Shown one piece after another: positions 19,568-31,723 of a stretch of DNA of 64,000 nucleotides (the stretch's first letter is position 1; every line of letters starts with the position of its first letter). Made by a program: the position numbers and the translations under genes. Location of the stretch: NCBI GenBank assembly GCA_009667805.1, contig CM019066.1, forward strand, positions 331,396,077-331,460,076. Direction: 5' to 3'. Source of the stretch: Leptobrachium leishanense. Taxonomy: Eukaryota; Chordata; Amphibia; Anura; Megophryidae. The notes beneath the pieces are model-generated. The model did not search any database. It was not told the DNA's origin and saw nothing but the letters and a program-made list of their open reading frames with translations.

Positions 19568-21191
19568 CAGTTGTGTTCAAAATTATTCAACCCCCAATGC
19601 TGTAAAGGGTTTTAGGGAATTTAGTGTACATTTGTAATTGTATTCAGAATGAAATCCTACAAGGACTTTTTAAAGAACCATATGCAACTAAAATGACATC
19701 AATTGGTTTTGTAATACAGTAGTAAATGTTTCTTTTGTGAATTCTTCATTGACACAATTATTCAACCCCTTAAAGACTACCACTCTGAAGAACAGAGGTT
19801 CATTCAAGTGTTTTCAATCAGGTATTGAAAACACCTGTGGATGTCACGGAGCAGCAATAAAGCATAATAAGCACCAATTAGGCAGCTTTAAAATGACTGT
19901 GATACTCAGCTCCTTCTAGACATTTACTGGTGTGGTTACAAACATGGTGAAGTCAAGAGAATGGTCCAGGAAGACAAGAGAAGAGGTGATTACTCTTCAC
20001 AGGAAGGGCAATGGCTATAAGAAGATTGCAAAGATGTTAAACATACCAAGAGAGACCATAGGAAGCATCATTCGCAAATTCAAGGCAAAGGGCACTGTTG
20101 AAACGCTACCTGGTCGTGGCAGAAAGAAGATGCTGACTTTGACTGCTGTGCGCTACCTGAAGCGTAGAGTGGAGAAAAGTCCACGTGTGACTGCTGAGGA
20201 ACTGAGAAAAGATTTGTCAGATGTGGGTACTGAAGTATCAGTTCAGACAATACGGCGCACACTGCGTAATGAAGGCCTCCATGCCAGAACTCCCAGGCGC
20301 ACCCCCTTGCTGTCTCCAAAGAATAAGAAGAGTCAACTGCAGTATGCTAAAAATCATGTGGACAAACCACAGAAGTTTTGGGATAGTGTTCTGTGGACTG
20401 ATGAAACAAAATTAGAACTGTTTGGGCCCATGGATCAACGCTATATTTGAAGGAGGAAGAACAAGGCCTATGAAGAAAAGTAAACCTTGCCTACTGTGAA
20501 GCATGGCGGGGGGTCAATCATGCTTTGGGGCTGTTTTGCTTCTGCAGGTACAGGGAAGCTTCAGCGTGTGCAAGGTACCATGAATTCTCTTCAGTACCAG
20601 GAGATATTGGATGACAATGTGATGCAGTCCGTCACAAACCTGAGGCTTGGGAGACGTTGGACCTTTCAACAGGACAATGATCCCAAGCATACCTCCAAGT
20701 CCACTAGAGCATGGTTGCAGATTAAAGGCTGGAACATTTTGGAGTGGCCATCGCAGTCACCTGACTTAAATCCGATTGAGAACCTCTGGTGGGACTTAAA
20801 GAAAGCAGTTGCAGTGCGCAAGCCTAAGAATGTGACTGAACTGAAGGCTTTTGCCATGACGAATGGGCGAAGATACCCGTAGATCGCTGCAAGACACTTG
20901 TGTCAAGCTATGCTTCACGTTTAAAAGCTGTTATAACTGTAAAAGGATGTTGTACTAAGTACTAAGATTGAATGTCACTTGGGGTTTGAATAAAACTGAT
21001 AATGATGTGAGCACAGAAAAGACATTTGTGGTTATTTCATTATAAATGTTATGTTATATTTGTCTGACCTACACGTGCCTCTTTGATTTAATTGTAAGCA
21101 AGATGACTGAATGATCAAAATCAATGTCTGGCAATAACTGGCAAAAAAACACTCAATTTCAGTGGGGGTTGAATAATTTTGAACACAACTG
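19568..21191 (+). mobile_element. Tc1-like DNA transposon, near full length
   Basis: Terminal inverted repeats begin CAGTTGTGTTCAAAATTATT and continue TCAACCCCCA, and mirror at the right end. TA lies on both sides (19566-19567 and 21192-21193), the Tc1/mariner target. Its length of 1624 bp is normal for Tc1 elements. It encodes one transposase, broken in this copy. Confidence 0.95.
19932..20988 (+). pseudogene. Tc1 transposase, broken by two stops and a frameshift
   Basis: The transposase would bind the terminal repeats and cut and paste the element at TA sites. From the ATG at 19932 the order is an N-terminal helix-turn-helix (residues 10-50), a GRGRKK hook (61-66), a second DNA-binding helix region (70-115), then the DD34E catalytic core: D157 in LWTDETK, D248 in QQDNDPKH and E283 in PDLNPIENLW, the last two separated by 34 residues. 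Two in-frame stops interrupt it: TGA at 20448-20450 (codon 173, expected Trp in this family) and TAA at 20481-20483 (codon 184). A one-base shift near 20865 moves the C-terminus (from EWAKIPVDRC) to another frame, ending at a TAA near 20967. The catalytic residues are all retained, so the loss is recent in evolutionary terms, but the copy is dead. Confidence 0.93.
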
Positions 21192-21193
21192 TA

Positions 21194-21967
21194 CCTCCTA
21201 TGCTGCTCGCACTAAAAGAGGGTGGTACACAACACCTTACATACAGTAATACAACACAAGAAAATAAAAGCAGGGTGCACTGCCCCATTATCTGATTACT
21301 TTTACTATGGTTCATATAATTACTTTGTGGTCACTGTAGCCAAACTTAACTCCCCCTATCTGGAATGTGTTTACTCTGACAGATTTTGGGCATCATGCTA
21401 TTCTCTACTTAAGTAACTTCTCCTCTGTTATCTAAGGTATTCATACAGTCTGATGCTCAGGCTGTGATTCAATGGCACCCTATTGTTTCATGTCTGGCCA
21501 TGTTCGGTTCACTTGCGGCTGGGGGGGCTGGGTGTAATTCTTCAATGACCTCTAGCCCTACATGGTACTGTATATATTCAGCCCAATAAAGGTGTTCAGT
21601 TGTTGGTAGCTGCTCAAAAGTCCCAAATCTACAGCATTGTCTTATTTCTGGGGATGCTAGCAAGGCTCTTTAAGTGTACCCTCCCTTAAGCTTTGTCTAA
21701 GGGCTGGAGAAAGACACGAGAGTCTGCTGGGGAGGACACGTGGGTCTGGCAAGGACACGGCAGTAACAGATGTGACTGTCGCGGTACTGAGATCTGTTAC
21801 AGCTACTAATAGTCGTGTCTATAGAATTTCTGTGGGTGGGCCTCAAGACATTAACAATAATTTTCTGTTTCATAAAAGTCATTTGGAGGTAAGTTCAGAG
21901 CTTGAGTTTCATAACTAAAGTCCATGGTGGTTTCTGGAAGGATGACATTTTAAATAAACTTGTACCT
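21194..21967. other. Unassigned sequence
   Basis: No feature I can support. AATAAAGGTGTTCAGTTG at about 21588 followed by TCTTATTTCTGGGGATGC looks a little like an LTR R-U5 end, but no partner or duplication was found. Confidence 0.3.
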
Positions 21968-22160
21968 GCTGGGTGGAGTAGAGGTAACATCACTACTCTA
22001 TAACCGTGGAGACACAGGTTTGAATCCCGGCAAGAGCACCTCTCCAGAACGTGTCCTTGGGCAAGACACCTAATGGTACATAATCGCCACCCAGGACATA
22101 CTTGAAAACGAGAGAAATCTCAATGTATCCTTCCAGGTAAAATACTTCTCAAAAAAAAAA
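21968..22160 (+). mobile_element. V-SINE-like tRNA-derived SINE
   Basis: Head GCTGGGTGGAGTAGAGGTAA and GGTTTGAATCCC, central GTGTCCTTGGGCAAGACACC, tail TCAATGTATCCTTCCAGG and poly(A). It is full length in structure but lacks part of the head loop present at 23594. Confidence 0.8.
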
Positions 22161-23397
22161 TAAATAGCCTAAATCACATCACTACAAACCGTTGATTTGC
22201 AAGAACTCCTTTTTAAAAATACAGTTTTAATATCAGGTAATACACTTTAATAATCGTTAAAAATGCTCATGTTGCTTATCATAACAAATTTGTATGTTCT
22301 TGTCAATCCTATCATCTAAAAGCAATCACCATCAAATGTTTATGCAATGATTATATTTCGTTACACAGGATGGATTGCTATCACTGTTAGGGAGGAACCA
22401 AATGAATTAAAGATACGTAATTACTTCTTAGTGAAGCAAATGTATTAAAAACTTATAAAAATCATATTAAAAGACTAACAATTATCGTATTACCTCATGC
22501 CAAGTGGAGGCCTGTCACCCCACTAAATAGCACAAAACTAATGATGCTTAAAGATTATCTTCGTATGGTGGTAATGTTAGGTCATCCCACACACTTGGAA
22601 ATGAAGGCATGAAAATGCCTGAAAAAACACATTTATTAATGTTCAGCAGACCGTTATTTTTGCTCCGTTTTCTGTAAGATCTTATCAGGCACTCAGTTAA
22701 TTTAGGAATTGAAACTTTTCAGAGCAATGTATTGTTTGGAAGATAAAAGGCTGTTAAGAGATTGGCCAAAATCGCACGAAAGAGTTCTTTTCTTTCGGTC
22801 CTCACTGAACACATCGCTGTGGGTTTCATAGACAAGATGGCACCGTGTTAAAATATCTTGACCAGATTTATTTCACAGGGCAGAGAGACTGATACGACTT
22901 CAGGAAAATAGGTTGTTGAAATTTGTTAGCAATTTTTTTTTCGCACAAAAGCAAATGTTTCTAATTTAATGTGTATGGGTGGTATTAAAAGGTAAGGCAT
23001 ATCTTAGCAAGAAGATCAGAGTCTTACTCTCATATGGAACTAATAAACACGGAGAGAGTTGAAAGATACTGTCATTTATACAGTTTTTGGAGTGAATTTT
23101 TTTATCAATTTAACACAATACGATGACTTCAAGTGTAAAGAATTATCATATAGATTTTGTCACAATTAAAAACAACCCTAAGTCCAGGTGAGAATAATTT
23201 AAAACAACAAAAAGTGGGTTTGATTTAGACGGCTATGTAGCTTTAGTCAACCTTTGTCTAGGGTGAAGCTCTGCCAGCAAGTGCCTACTGTCTTACCAAT
23301 CGCTTTGTTTGAGAATGTTCAGAGCTTTCTCCCACTAATAAATGAAAGATGACACAAATGGATCAGACTTTCACTGTAAACCAATTTAATTACAAGA
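22161..23397. other. Unassigned A/T-rich sequence
   Basis: No coding sequence or repeat end recognised. Confidence 0.35.
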
Positions 23398-23532
23398 TAG
23401 ATAGATGTAGATATACATGATCAATACGGATAGATAAAGAGACTGTTAGATATATAGATAAAATAGATGGAGGAGAAGGTTGAAGATGACAAGAATTGGG
23501 ATAAGATCTTCAACATACATTTAACTAGAGAT

Positions 23533-23588
<56 letters not shown>

Positions 23589-24665
23589 GTACTGGCTGGG
23601 TGGAGTAAAGGTAACATCACTGCTCTATAACCGTGGAGAGAGACTGTGGAGACACAGGTTCGATCCCAGCAAGAGCACCTCTCCAGTAAGTGTCCTTGGG
23701 CAAGACACCTAACGTTACAGACTCGCCACCCAGGACATACTTGAAAACAAGAGAAATCTCAATGTATCCTTCCTGGTAAAATACTTTCTCAAAAAAAAAA
23801 TACAGATAGATATAGGGACAGACCAGGAGAGAGATAGATGAATAGATATATAAGACAAAATGGAAGAAGACTAAAATTGGGAATAGACCTCCATTGTATG
23901 TGGATATAATTAGAGAGATATAGATAGATAGATAGATAGATGTAGAGATACATGATCAATACAGATAGATAAAGAGACATATATATGTATAGATAAAACA
24001 GATGGAGAAGAAGGTTGAAGATGACAATAATTGGGATAAGATCTTCATCGTACATACATTTAACTAGAGATTAGATAGATAGATAGATAGATACAGTAGA
24101 TAGATAATGGTCAATACAGACAGATATAGGGACAGACCAGGAGAGAGATAGAAGGACAGATAAATCCAATTAGAGATTGGATATAGATAGATAGATAGAT
24201 ACATGATCAATACAGATAGATAAATAGACAGATAGATGTATAGATAAAGTAGATGGAGAAGAAGGTTGAAGATGACAAGAATTGGGATAAGATCTTCAAT
24301 GTACGTACATTTAACTAGAGATTAGATAGATAGATAGATAGATAATGGTCAATACAGACATATATAGGGGCAGACCAGGAGAGAGATAGAAGGACAGATA
24401 AATAAGAGAAGATGGAAGAAGACTACAATTGGGAATAGACCTCTAGTGTATGTGGATATAATTAGATATTAGAAATAGATAGATAGATAGATACATGATC
24501 AATACAGATAGATAGATACACTAGATACATGATCAGTACAGATAGATAAAGAGACAGATGTATAGATAGATAAATAGATGGAGAAGAAGGTGACAAGATG
24601 ACAAGAATTGGGATAAGATCTTCATTGTACATACATTTAACTAGAGATTAGATAGATAGATAGAA
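23398..24665 (+). repeat. GATA-based higher-order tandem repeat
   Basis: Runs of (GATA)n, the longest at 23526-23586, are embedded in longer repeated blocks. One block contains ACATGATCAATACAGATAG, GAGAAGAAGGTTGAAGATG, ATTGGGATAAGATCTTCA and TTTAACTAGAGATTAG, and recurs about four times at roughly 250-330 bp spacing. A second block (GGGACAGACCAGGAGAGAG) alternates with it. A SINE is inserted at 23594. Confidence 0.88.
23594..23800 (+). mobile_element. V-SINE-like SINE inside the GATA array
   Basis: The best-preserved copy in the window: head GCTGGGTGGAGTAAAGGTAA, B-box GGTTCGATCCC, central GTGTCCTTGGGCAAGACACC, tail TCTCAATGTATCCTTCCTGG and poly(A). Confidence 0.82.
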
Positions 24666-25256
24666 TTTTATGGATATCCACCAAAGATTGTGTTCTGCTG
24701 TTTAGATGAGCATCTGGATAAGTAAACTGTTACCATGCAATCTAAATATGAAATAATCTAAAATGGTCCCTCAGAAACGGCAATGTGGCTCTTGCTGTTT
24801 CCCACATTGCAAGACGTAATTATTTGGGAGTAAATCTCGTTCCGTTGGCTTGCAGACAATGTGTAACTTAGTGGATAAACATGAGCTCATCACTCTGAGG
24901 GCAAAGTAAAGAGAATCTCAAACACAGCGCCCTGGACTCTCCAGATGTTAACAAAACAAAACAGCACAACAAAGCCTCTTTATTAACTGCCAGTTTGTGA
25001 TGACAATAATCCAGGCCGCACTAAATCCTGTGACATGGGTGAACTCTGCCAGAAGGACTTGTGCAGCAGAGCACGTTTTTTGTTTTCCCAATAAATGTTT
25101 TAATAGTAAAATATATATATATTGCTTTGCGGGCTTAAGAACAATGTGGTCACATACTTTTTGGATCCAACTAAACCATCCGCTAAATGGGAAATTGAGA
25201 AGAATTCCAAGTGGGATGCAAAGTCAATTTAAATCATTATTCACTTTAGGGAAACC
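24666..25256. other. Unassigned sequence
   Basis: No gene recognised; the 87-codon frame at 24997-25260 has no recognisable motif. Confidence 0.3.
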
Positions 25257-25405
25257 TTGACCCCTTCACTACTATGATCGAGTATACTCACTTTTCAAAA
25301 GGTCCGGCTGGAGGCCAACAGAGAGGAAAGTTAATCTAGTCAAATATTCTGGAGCAATGCAAAGGAATTGAATTTATTGCAAACAAAATTCATTTGCAAA
25401 TGGGT
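25257..25405 (+). mobile_element. Fragment of piggyBac-like MITE family
   Basis: Starts GACCCCTTCACTACTATGA and contains GGAGCAATGCAAAGGAATT and CATTTGCAAATGGGTTCC, which correspond in inverted order to 27580-27700 of the complete copy. Confidence 0.5.
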
Positions 25406-25698
25406 TCCTAATCTTCAGCACCTTTTTCATGTCTGGTGAGGTGCTGTAGCTGTTTGAGCAACTTGGAGTTCTATTGTTCTTTTACAGAAACACAGAGCTC
25501 CAGCTGAATTATTATATGTGTAATAGCACTTTTTGGCTGGAAGGGGGAGCCCTCTGCCTGTCAAAAAAGCATCCTGTCTCTACAATAGCATTCAGTACAA
25601 GTGATAAATGATGATGGGTTGACTGTTGCCTTTTACTTTCAGCAGAGTCATATGTTTATTCATTTCAACTTCAGCAATTTAGTTTCAGAATAAACTTG

Positions 25699-26438
25699 GG
25701 GCACCATTACAGTCCTAAAGCTAACGTTAGTGCTCACGAGTGAGCGTTAACGTTAGCCCTGGTTGCCCTAGTGCAGGCGCATCATATTACAACCCAAACG
25801 CTACCGGGTTAAAAAAAACGTTATCGATTGGAATCTTGTGCTTTTCAGCGCGAGGTTACTTTACTTTGCGCTCCCTATACTTAACATGGGGAGCACAAAG
25901 TGTTAATTAGCGTTAGGATTACAATGTCCTAACGCTAATTACCATCTAGCTACACGAACGTTAACCACAGCCTGGTCTTGCTGCTAACGGATTCCACTGC
26001 TGCAGAATCCATTAGCACCAGCCAGAAACCCCCCCAAAAATCAGATACTCACCTCCTATCCTGCGGCGTGGACCACGGCTCAAATCGCCTCCTCCGTCCG
26101 CCGGGAGCAGGGAGAGACTGAGGGGGGGAGTCTCCCAGTCTCCCTCTGCGGATCACTACGCCGACCTGCTGGATCTCGATAGGCGAGATCCGGCAGGTCA
26201 TGTAACTGGCGCTGTCTACCTCAATGGAGTCCTATGGACTCCATCGAGTGAATGCTTGCGGCGGAGCTTAGCGCTGCCACGCGCATCCCGGGGCTTAGCA
26301 CCCAATAACGATGCAGGCAGCATTTTTAGCACCTACATCGTAATATCGCGCTAAAACAGGGACGCAAAACAGAAACCTGCAGGCGTAAGTTTTTCTCACT
26401 AGCGTCCCCGTTTTAGCGCGATTACTGTAATGGTGCCC
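25699..26438. mobile_element. Harbinger-like MITE, 740 bp
   Basis: Ends GGGCACCATTACAG and its inverted copy CTGTAATGGTGCCC, flanked by TTG on both sides (25696-25698 and 26439-26441). The GC-rich centre has its own inverted repeats. Related elements: 44284-44984, 47635-48340, 59054-59799. Confidence 0.85.
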
Positions 26439-26441
26439 TTG

Positions 26442-27112
26442 ATTTCTAAATTTAAAATATTCTTTGTGAATTAATGGCAATCTTATTATATTTTAATATC
26501 CTTCCAGTACAGAGGTAAGGCACGAACTGTAGCCTCTGGATGCAAAATAATGGACTCGTCTCTGGTGATGCAGGGCAGCAAACACCGAAGGCTGTTTTTG
26601 TGACTGATTGTCTTGCAGTCAATTTTTCTTTCTTTTGTCAACGAAAATAGGTCAATGCAGGTATAAAACTAATGCAGTAAAAAAATAACTATTGTAAAGA
26701 TTAAAAGAGACAAAACAAACCTGACGGAGAGCTATAGCGAAAGGGGAGCCATGATGGGACTTCTCCAAGGAATGAGGTGAAAGTGATCAAATGTTGAAAT
26801 GGATATTTGACATTTTGCTCTGTATGAATGTTCAACAACATATCAGGCTAGACGGCCAGTCAGGAAGAAAACCTATGGAAGACTTTTGAATAGCAGTCTG
26901 TACTTTTTAAAGAGATTTATGTATCTCATATCAAAAGTGCGTCCCGATTCTCTTTAAATCTTTGAAAAGGATTACTGTAAATTAACGCTTCCTATTCTGT
27001 GTAATTCCAAGGTCGATCGTTATGCGCATCTCAAATAAAGAAAAAAAGGTATGAGCTCTCAGGGTCAGGTATTCAATTATTTTGCATTCTCAAAGCAAAA
27101 CCATCTAATTAA
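26442..27112. other. Unassigned sequence
   Basis: No coding or repeat feature recognised. Confidence 0.35.
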
Positions 27113-27707
27113 TTAACCCCTTCACTACCAAGTTGCTTTCCATAAATCCACTGCCAGGACCCAGTGGATTTATGGAAAACAATTTTGCAGAAGCCATGCA
27201 GTGAAAATCTCCAAAGCACATTTTCAATCTGTGTGAACTATTTGACGGGCAAATGGCGCCATCTGTAGACCAGTAAGTGCAACTATATCTCTGTAAAACA
27301 GTTTAGGCTCTATGTTTCCAGAACTCAAGCTGTTTAAACTGTTTTAACACCTGCAGGTCTATTCAAAGAAAGGTGAAACTCAGCAGAATGACTGGAGAAG
27401 TGAAAATTCGAGGTCAGAATGGCCAAACCAGAAAAATTCTCCCATTTATCTCCCTTTCCAAATCGGCTATTTGGTCTAGATTGTTCTCTTCTGCCAATTC
27501 TCCTGGTTTTCACCTTTCTCTGAATAACCCTGCTAGACTGTCATGCCCAAGGTGCTGAGACGTTTGGGGCACATACTGGAACCCATTTGCAAGTGACGTT
27601 CGTTGGCAATAAACAAAATTCCTTTGCATTGCTCCAGAAAAAGCCCAAATCGAGTTTACTCAATATCAGGGCACCAGCAGGTACTTTTCAAGTAGTGAAG
27701 GGGTTAA
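27113..27707. mobile_element. piggyBac-like MITE with nested family B insert
   Basis: TTAACCCCTTCACTAC at the left and its exact inverted copy at the right (27692-27707). TTAA at each edge matches the piggyBac target. It contains the family B MITE at 27354-27532. Confidence 0.75.
27354..27532. mobile_element. MITE family B, 179 bp
   Basis: CAGGTCTATTCAAAGAAAGG at the left and the inverted CAGGGTTATTCAGAGAAAGG at the right; the flanks CTG and CTA are close to a 3-bp duplication. Confidence 0.75.
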
Positions 27708-29094
27708 AACACCGTCGCGGTATAGCAACCTATTGCATGACAGCTGTCAGATATGCTCATTTAGAAAAATGTTACAACTCTACTAATTGTCCTGGTAATT
27801 TGTTCTTTTAGCAAATATGCTTAAAAAATTAATATGTATAAGATATATTTGTTTTATTAGGACTTTTACTAAATGATGTGAAAAAAAAACAAATTAAGCT
27901 ACAGCTACCTTAAAAGAAGCTTATAAAAATAACCTAATCGTGCTGTATGCCGGCCCTGACAACAAATAATGTGAGAAAAGAAGTACAACCGCCCACACAG
28001 ATTTTACGGAGATTCTGCTCTAAAGGGAGGAGTAACATTCTTTATTGAAGGAAGGAACTTGTACATTTCCCAAGTGACCTTCTGATGAAAACACTTTCAA
28101 TTACACCCTTGAGTAATTTCAGTAGGGGGGGCTCCTTCCTGCATTTATCCGAGATGCTGCATTTGAAGATAAACTTTCAAACATACTCGTAGGATTTTTA
28201 TATATATTTATATGTGTGTTTTACTTTTTTTCTCTTCTGGCTTTTGTCTCTGATTGCTTCTCGGCCTGGCCAAGCTTATTAAGGCAGGAAATAATAATAA
28301 TAATAAAAAAAAACATTCTCCGATGATATTTTATTCTTTTCAATTGTTAGCTTGAGGAAAATGACAATTAGGAAGCAACAGGAAAACTAATCATATAACA
28401 CTTGATACTTTGGCTTTCAGTCAGTTAGCATTGAGACAGTGAACTGAGTGAAATGGTTAGCATAGACGTGACAAATAACCCCCGGCTAAAGACTTTAATA
28501 ATTGATTATTCATTGAGATCTGTCAAATATTAACACTGGGGGAAAAAGAAGAATGAAAGGGCGCTGTGAACTGTTTACTGAGGTTCATTGTCGGAATAAC
28601 AGGTGGCCATTTTCACGATACAATGTATCAACCCGCCTAGCTTGCTCGTCTGTAAAATTGACACTTCATAAATTAACAGATTACCGGTTGCTATTAATAA
28701 AATAGATCTGAAAAGGAATCCATTACAAGTGACCATTTTCTGTCCGTAGATTCACTTTTAGTCTCCACAAAGCATCTCATGTCACTGGTTTTTACCAAGC
28801 AACTATTGTTCACTGGAGCCATTCTTTTGCTACTCTGTTCTGAACCTAAATGTTCTCAACGTTTTATATTCCCATGTGTTATGGGGGAGCCACTGCTCGA
28901 CAGCTCCACTGTCCTCCCATCCCTTTTGTAACCTCTTAATGTGCTCTTAGCCTTCATGTGTGGGCTTAGTTCATTCTAGTAAAGTTTGTGATCTATAGCA
29001 CAAGTGTCTGTAACTAACAATTATGTTAGGACAATTTGCTTCTGCATTCCGTTTATATATATATGTATATATCTTGTTGGCGAGCGCTTCAGAC
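27708..29094. other. Unassigned sequence
   Basis: A/T-rich, no ORF or repeat end recognised. Confidence 0.35.
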
Positions 29095-29207
29095 TGGGTT
29101 TTTTGCATCTTTTTGGATCAACAGCAGTAGGTGATGTGTGAAAGGCTGAACCTGATGGACGCATGTCTTTTTTCAGCCTATGTAACTATGTAACTTACTA
29201 TGTAACT
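29095..29207 (+). mobile_element. CR1-like LINE 3' tail
   Basis: TGAACCTGATGGACGCATGTC, CAGCCTATGTAACTATGTAA and a degenerate tail of TATGTAAC units match a LINE 3' end common in frog genomes. Only the last ~110 bp remain. Confidence 0.5.
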
Positions 29208-29922
29208 TGTTAAATCTTTGAAAACCAATAGACCCCGTACACACTTGGGGCGTCACAAAATGTGCGTATTACGTGCGTCAAAAAACGCGCAGGTGTGAAC
29301 CCATCCTTGATGTCTTTAAATTTTGTGAAGCTTTGTGATGGTGTAGTTTTGTAACAGAGCGCTCTCTCCCCTTGATGTACTGTATCTATTTTTCACAAGA
29401 AACACCCGCTCATTATGATTAGTAAAGCTTGAGTGCTGGCCTCTTGGTGTATTCTGAATGAAAAGGGTTGACAAACCTCTGGCATGCACCCCTCCCTGTA
29501 AAAGGTGTTGCATTTGCAAGTTCTATTTAATCTTGAATTGCTGGGTGCCCCAGAAAGGATTCTGTCCTCACTGAGTGAGTTAATCCCATAAATTAGGTAA
29601 ATAGGTTTTATAGAGTAAGAACCTGTTGCGATGAGATACATTGACGCTGTGACAGGCTTAAGGAAGGTATGAGCTATTTTTGTAAACTAAACTCATATTA
29701 TTTATTATCTTAGGTTAGGTTATGAAAACCTTGGAAAAAATAAAAATAATTTTAAATCTTGTTAAATCTTTGAAGACTGTGACTGTCTTTAAATTTTGTG
29801 AAGCTTTGTGATGGTGTAGTTTATGTAATGGAGTGCTCTCCCCTTGGTGTAATGTGTCCATTTGTCATTTGAAGCACTTGCCATTTGCTTAGTAAAGGTT
29901 GAGAGATGCATTTCTGGTGTAT
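29208..29922 (+). repeat. Diverged direct duplication
   Basis: 29208-29460 and 29761-29922 share GTTAAATCTTTGAA, TCTTTAAATTTTGTGAAGC and TTTGTGATGGTGTAGTTT. The first copy carries an extra ~80 bp with CACACTTGGGGCGTCAC and GTGCGTCAAAAAACGCGCAG. Function unknown. Confidence 0.55.
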
Positions 29923-29930
29923 TATATATA

Positions 29931-30215
29931 CAGTCAGGTCCATAAATATTGGGACATCGACACAATTCTAACATCTTTGGCTCTATACACCACCACAATG
30001 GAGTTGGAATAAAACAAACACAATGTGCTTTAACTGCAGACTGTCAGCTTTAATTGGAGGGTATGTACATCCAACTCAGGTGAACGGTGTAGGACTTACA
30101 GCAGTTTGCAGATGTGCAAGAGGGAGGCAGTTTTCATTCCAACTCCATTGTGGTGGTGTATAGAGCCAAAGATGTTAGAATTGTGTCGATGTCCCAATAT
30201 TTCTGGACCTGACTG
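29931..30215. mobile_element. Tc1/mariner MITE, 285 bp
   Basis: Long terminal inverted repeats begin CAGTCAGGTCCATAAATATT (left) and CAGTCAGGTCCAGAAATATT (right, inverted) and extend about 70 bp. TA flanks on both sides. No transposase. Confidence 0.9.
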
Positions 30216-30223
30216 TATATATG

Positions 30224-30552
30224 GAATTCTAAAATCTGGAAAACCTGAATTTTCAGAGCCTTGTGGATTTTAGTAGTTCAGGATTGGGGACACTCAGGGT
30301 GGGTGTTGCCATTTGGGAACCCAGCTCTCGAACGCTGCAGCAGACCCCGGCACACGCTGGGAGCTTCTGGGTAGCCCCAGTATGTGACATGCTGCTCGAA
30401 TTCATGCTGACCCTGCATAATGTCTGCAGGGAAACCCCACAATCTAGTTCTCCGCAAGCATTACATTCTCCAACATGGTGAAATCTGGAAATACACAAAA
30501 TCCGGAATGCTTTGGGTACCCAGCATTCTGGATAAGGGTTGCTCAGCCTGTG
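30224..30552 (+). mobile_element. pogo/Tigger-like MITE, left end lost
   Basis: Right end GGATAAGGGTTGCTCAGCC and the internal blocks resemble the complete copy at 32866-33293. The left end runs into the mariner MITE. Confidence 0.5.
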
Positions 30553-31649
30553 GATAGATAGATGTAATAATTTTCTATCTATCCATCCAACTTTCCATCA
30601 GAGATATGAAGTAGATTCTATAGAGAAATGCCAAAATGCACACATATTGGAAATTTGTACTATGAAAAAAATGTATACTGCCCTTTAAAGACTCAGTACG
30701 AAAATCTATTTATTAAACTACTGGACCCACTTATGAGTTTTGGCACCGGAAGGTGTCTTACAGAATAGCTGTGTTAAGTAAATATGCTTAGTATCAGTTT
30801 ATGTTTTCTTTCCAGAAACACTTCATATTTTGTTTTTACTACATAGAAACAGTTTTATTTGGGGTTCTGTAAAATTCTAAATACAAGAAAAGAAGTTTAT
30901 ATTTAACCAAAAGCTCAAAATAAGCAGGGGAATTCTATAATGACATCATATCTCCCTCACATCATTTCTGGTCAAGTGTGACAGCAAGAGAGCTATAAAA
31001 TTGGCATTCCTTCTGATTTTCATTCTTCAGGCCTGCATAATAAATAGGGGCACAGAAGGGGAACTTATTTCTTCTACTTGGCCTTACTGTCAGCCGGCAA
31101 TGGTTGGAGAAGGAAGGCAATGAGCATTTCCTTATGCACGGGTATTTCTTACAATCAGTTCTTCAGAGGCCTGAAGCTGGTGCTTTCATTCCTACATTAC
31201 ATATGTCCTTGACTTTCAAATTGTGCCTGTTGATCTTTTTTGGGTATGACTTTTGTTTTGAAGACAAGGTTGGTCACACATTAGGGGTCTGATAGGAGCC
31301 GGTTATTGTGGTTCATAAAAGGGATAACTTTCGGACACCTGTCTGAAAAAATATCTTCTCAGAAGTGTGTGTATTTTTCTGTTACATACTGGATAGTGTA
31401 AACCAGCGTCTAGAAGGAAACTAAAGTGGAGTAAATTGTGAACTTTCTAGCCACTTCTTGAAAGCCCAAAGTAGTTTCCATGGAAAATAAATGAACATGA
31501 CGAATCTCCACCAAAATGCAACTACTGTCAAATAATGTTCTAAACTTTACTACTTTTTGAGGCAAGTGTAGAGCATGCAATAAAGGCCCAAATCTCCAGT
31601 GATTTTATTCCAGACTTTCTGTCCAAACTGTCCAATTTTAGATTAAAAC
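30553..31649. other. Unassigned sequence
   Basis: No gene or repeat end recognised. Confidence 0.35.
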
Positions 31650-31723
31650 CGTGTGAAACAAAACACAATTAGAGGCTTTGGTTTCTAGAAACCAAAGCCT
31701 CTAATTGTGTTTTGTTTCACACG
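31650..31723. repeat. 74-bp perfect palindrome
   Basis: Arms of 37 bases run from CGTGTGAAACAAAACACAAT to the centre TTTCTAGAAA and back without a mismatch. It is made by a family C end fragment facing a second family C end. Confidence 0.92.

Noticed and set aside
21540..21670. LTR R-U5 end
   Set aside because: Only a suggestive AATAAA and downstream motif; no terminal dinucleotides, partner LTR or target duplication.
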